A stretch of 64,000 nt of DNA. It comes from Cutibacterium granulosum (GTDB lineage Bacteria > Actinomycetota > Actinomycetes > Propionibacteriales > Propionibacteriaceae). The position numbers and the translations under genes are program-made. This document shows positions 62,743 to 64,000 of this stretch, in pieces (the first letter of the stretch is position 1; every line of letters begins with the position of its first letter). The stretch lies in the NCBI RefSeq assembly GCF_900186975.1, contig NZ_LT906441.1, forward strand, positions 248,001-312,000, given 5' to 3'. A model generated the notes under the pieces. The model ran no database searches and had not been told where the DNA came from. It saw only the letters and a program-made list of their open reading frames with translations.

Positions 62743-64000
62743 ATGATCACGTGCCGCAGTGCACTGGTTGATGGCACGTTCCGCCGTGACGTCGCCATCG
62801 AGGTCACCGACGGGGTCGTCACGAAAATTTCATCCGCCGAGCAGCCGACGAGCCCGCCTGATGTCGACGGGGTCGTCGTGCCGGGATTCGTCAACACCCA
62901 TTCCCACCTGTTCCACCGCGCGCTGCGTGGCGGAGCCCACGGCGAGGACTTCTGGAACTGGCGCACGACGATGTACCAGGTCGCCGAACGGCTGGATCCC
63001 GACCGCTACCATGAGCTCGCACTCGGGGTGTTCGGTGAGATGTTGGACGCCGGCTACACCAGCGTCGGCGAGTTTCACTACCTGCACCATCGCCCGGCCG
63101 GGTCGCGCTACCCACATCACGAGATGGAGCTCGCAGTGGCCGAGGCCGCCCGGCAGGCCGGGATCCGGCTCACCCTGTTGGACACCTGCTACCTGCACGG
63201 TGGCTTCGGGCAGCCTCTGGAGGCTGGCCAGAAGCGGTTCGGGGACGGTTCGGTGGAGGCCTGGTTGCAGCGGTGGCACGAGCTGGCCGACGCCCTGCCT
63301 GCCGATCCGCGAGTGCGACTGGGGGCGGCCCTGCACTCGGTGCGTGCCGTGGCCCCCGACGAGCTGCACCACGCCATTGCAGGCCTGCCCGCCGATGTGC
63401 CGGTGCACGTGCACGTCTCGGAACAGCCAGCCGAGAACCGGGCCTGCCAGGAGGCGACCGGGCTCACGCCGACCACCGTACTGGAGCGGGCCGGGGTGCT
63501 CTCGGCTCGCACCACCGTCGTCCACGCCACTCACCTGTCCGACGAAGATCTCGCCATGATCGCCCGCACCGGCACCACGGTGTCGCTGTGCCCCACCACC
63601 GAGGCCGATCTGGCCGACGGCATCCCCCGCACCGCCGATCTCGTGGCCGCCGGGGTGCCGTTGGCGATTGGTTCGGATGAGAACGTCGTCACTGATCCAT
63701 TCGCCGAGTTGTGCATGATCGAGTCTGGGGTCCGACTGAGCAGCGGTCGGCGTGGCGTGGTGAGCAATGAGCGGTTGTGGGGCAGCGGCGCACAGGTGCA
63801 CAGTGTGCTGCCCGAGCTGGCAGCAGTCGACCCACAACGCCCCGGGCTACGGGTGGGCGATCCGGCCGACATGGTGGCGATCTCCCCCGACTCGGCTCGA
63901 CTGGCCGGGGTGGACCCGCTGCGTTGGCCACTCACCGCGTCCGAGGCTGACGTCACTGCGACGATCGTCGCCGGGCAGCGGGTGCCCTCGCACTCCCCCG
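62743..64000 (+). CDS. hutF: Formimidoylglutamate deiminase (truncated by window edge)
   Basis: First ~419 residues. Amidohydrolase fold: VVPGFVNTHSHLFHRALRGG (metal His pair), GEFHYLHHRP, VHVHVSEQPAENRA, TTVVHATHLSDEDL, AIGSDENVVTDPF (catalytic Asp). Converts N-formimidoylglutamate to N-formylglutamate plus ammonia. AAGGAG at eight bases precedes ATG 62743. The stop lies outside the window; hutI/hutH are likely to follow. Confidence 0.9.
   Translation, partial: MITCRSALVDGTFRRDVAIEVTDGVVTKISSAEQPTSPPDVDGVVVPGFVNTHSHLFHRALRGGAHGEDFWNWRTTMYQVAERLDPDRYHELALGVFGEMLDAGYTSVGEFHYLHHRPAGSRYPHHEMELAVAEAARQAGIRLTLLDTCYLHGGFGQPLEAGQKRFGDGSVEAWLQRWHELADALPADPRVRLGAALHSVRAVAPDELHHAIAGLPADVPVHVHVSEQPAENRACQEATGLTPTTVLERAGVLSARTTVVHATHLSDEDLAMIARTGTTVSLCPTTEADLADGIPRTADLVAAGVPLAIGSDENVVTDPFAELCMIESGVRLSSGRRGVVSNERLWGSGAQVHSVLPELAAVDPQRPGLRVGDPADMVAISPDSARLAGVDPLRWPLTASEADVTATIVAGQRVPSHSP

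Overview
The window is GC-rich, has the strong codon-position bias of a high-GC actinobacterium, and its gene content and order fit a propionibacterium of the Cutibacterium type (human skin-associated Propionibacteriaceae). Supporting signs are a WhiB regulator, a CRP regulator next to nth, an actinobacterial Tad pilus locus beside topA and a SftH-type helicase, and PonA-type PBP plus metallophosphatase. The genus is an inference from protein character and gene order; no database was consulted. Several gene blocks repeat the order known from Mycobacterium tuberculosis (holB/topA/helicase/tad, and nudix/nth/crp/ridA/whiB/ponA).

Layout. 1-10.6 kb: ftsH (5' end only), hpt, tilS and dacB on the minus strand, divergent ppa, a fluoride-channel pair (crcB x2), an RNA/DNA methyltransferase, sixA, a zinc-ribbon membrane protein, an FAD amine oxidase and tRNA-Thr(CGU). 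10.8-25.1 kb: DUF885 peptidase-like protein, a small membrane protein, a lipoprotein alpha/beta-hydrolase peptidase, then the minus-strand series topA - CYTH/CHAD-like - tmk - holB - DoxX - ricT, and a PrmC-like methyltransferase. 25.4-33.5 kb: a DEAH helicase on the plus strand and a minus-strand Tad secretion/pilus operon (ssd, tadA, tadB, tadC, DUF4244, two TadE-like pilins). 33.5-43.7 kb: methyltransferase, nhaA, holin-X, nudL, nth, crp, ridA, a DUF4177 mini-gene, whiB, ponA, metallophosphatase. 43.9-51.2 kb: tRNA-Pro(CGG), a DJ-1/PfpI protein, and a complete oligopeptide ABC operon (oppABCDF) followed by a decayed copy of part of oppF. 51.2-59 kb: bioF, bioW, an IclR regulator, yaaA, a Zur-type locus of cysteine-poor ribosomal proteins (L31, L28, L33, S14, L32), an FKBP isomerase, and unusually long intergenic stretches. 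59.1-64 kb: histidine catabolism (hutU, an M20 amidohydrolase, hutF running off the end).

The most unusual material lies in 52-59 kb. A 15-bp near-palindrome of the form TGAC-N7-GTCA, with an A/T-rich centre, occurs about nine times in the gaps between genes, including three copies exactly 61 bp apart in the bioW/iclR divergent region. The zinc-independent L28 gene of the Zur locus is broken by a one-base deletion in a C run, with the lost C-terminal codons still present in the next frame. A 28-bp tandem repeat encoding GAAA-tetraloop hairpins follows the holin-X gene.

Functional links: hutU - M20 hydrolase - hutF suggests the urocanate to formiminoglutamate to formylglutamate to glutamate route; bioW + bioF would make pimeloyl-CoA and then KAPA for biotin; the Zur locus would free zinc from ribosomes under zinc limitation; the opp operon would import peptides as carbon/nitrogen source. 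Start sites were chosen by Shine-Dalgarno position, stop/start overlaps or leaderless -10 geometry, as stated per gene.
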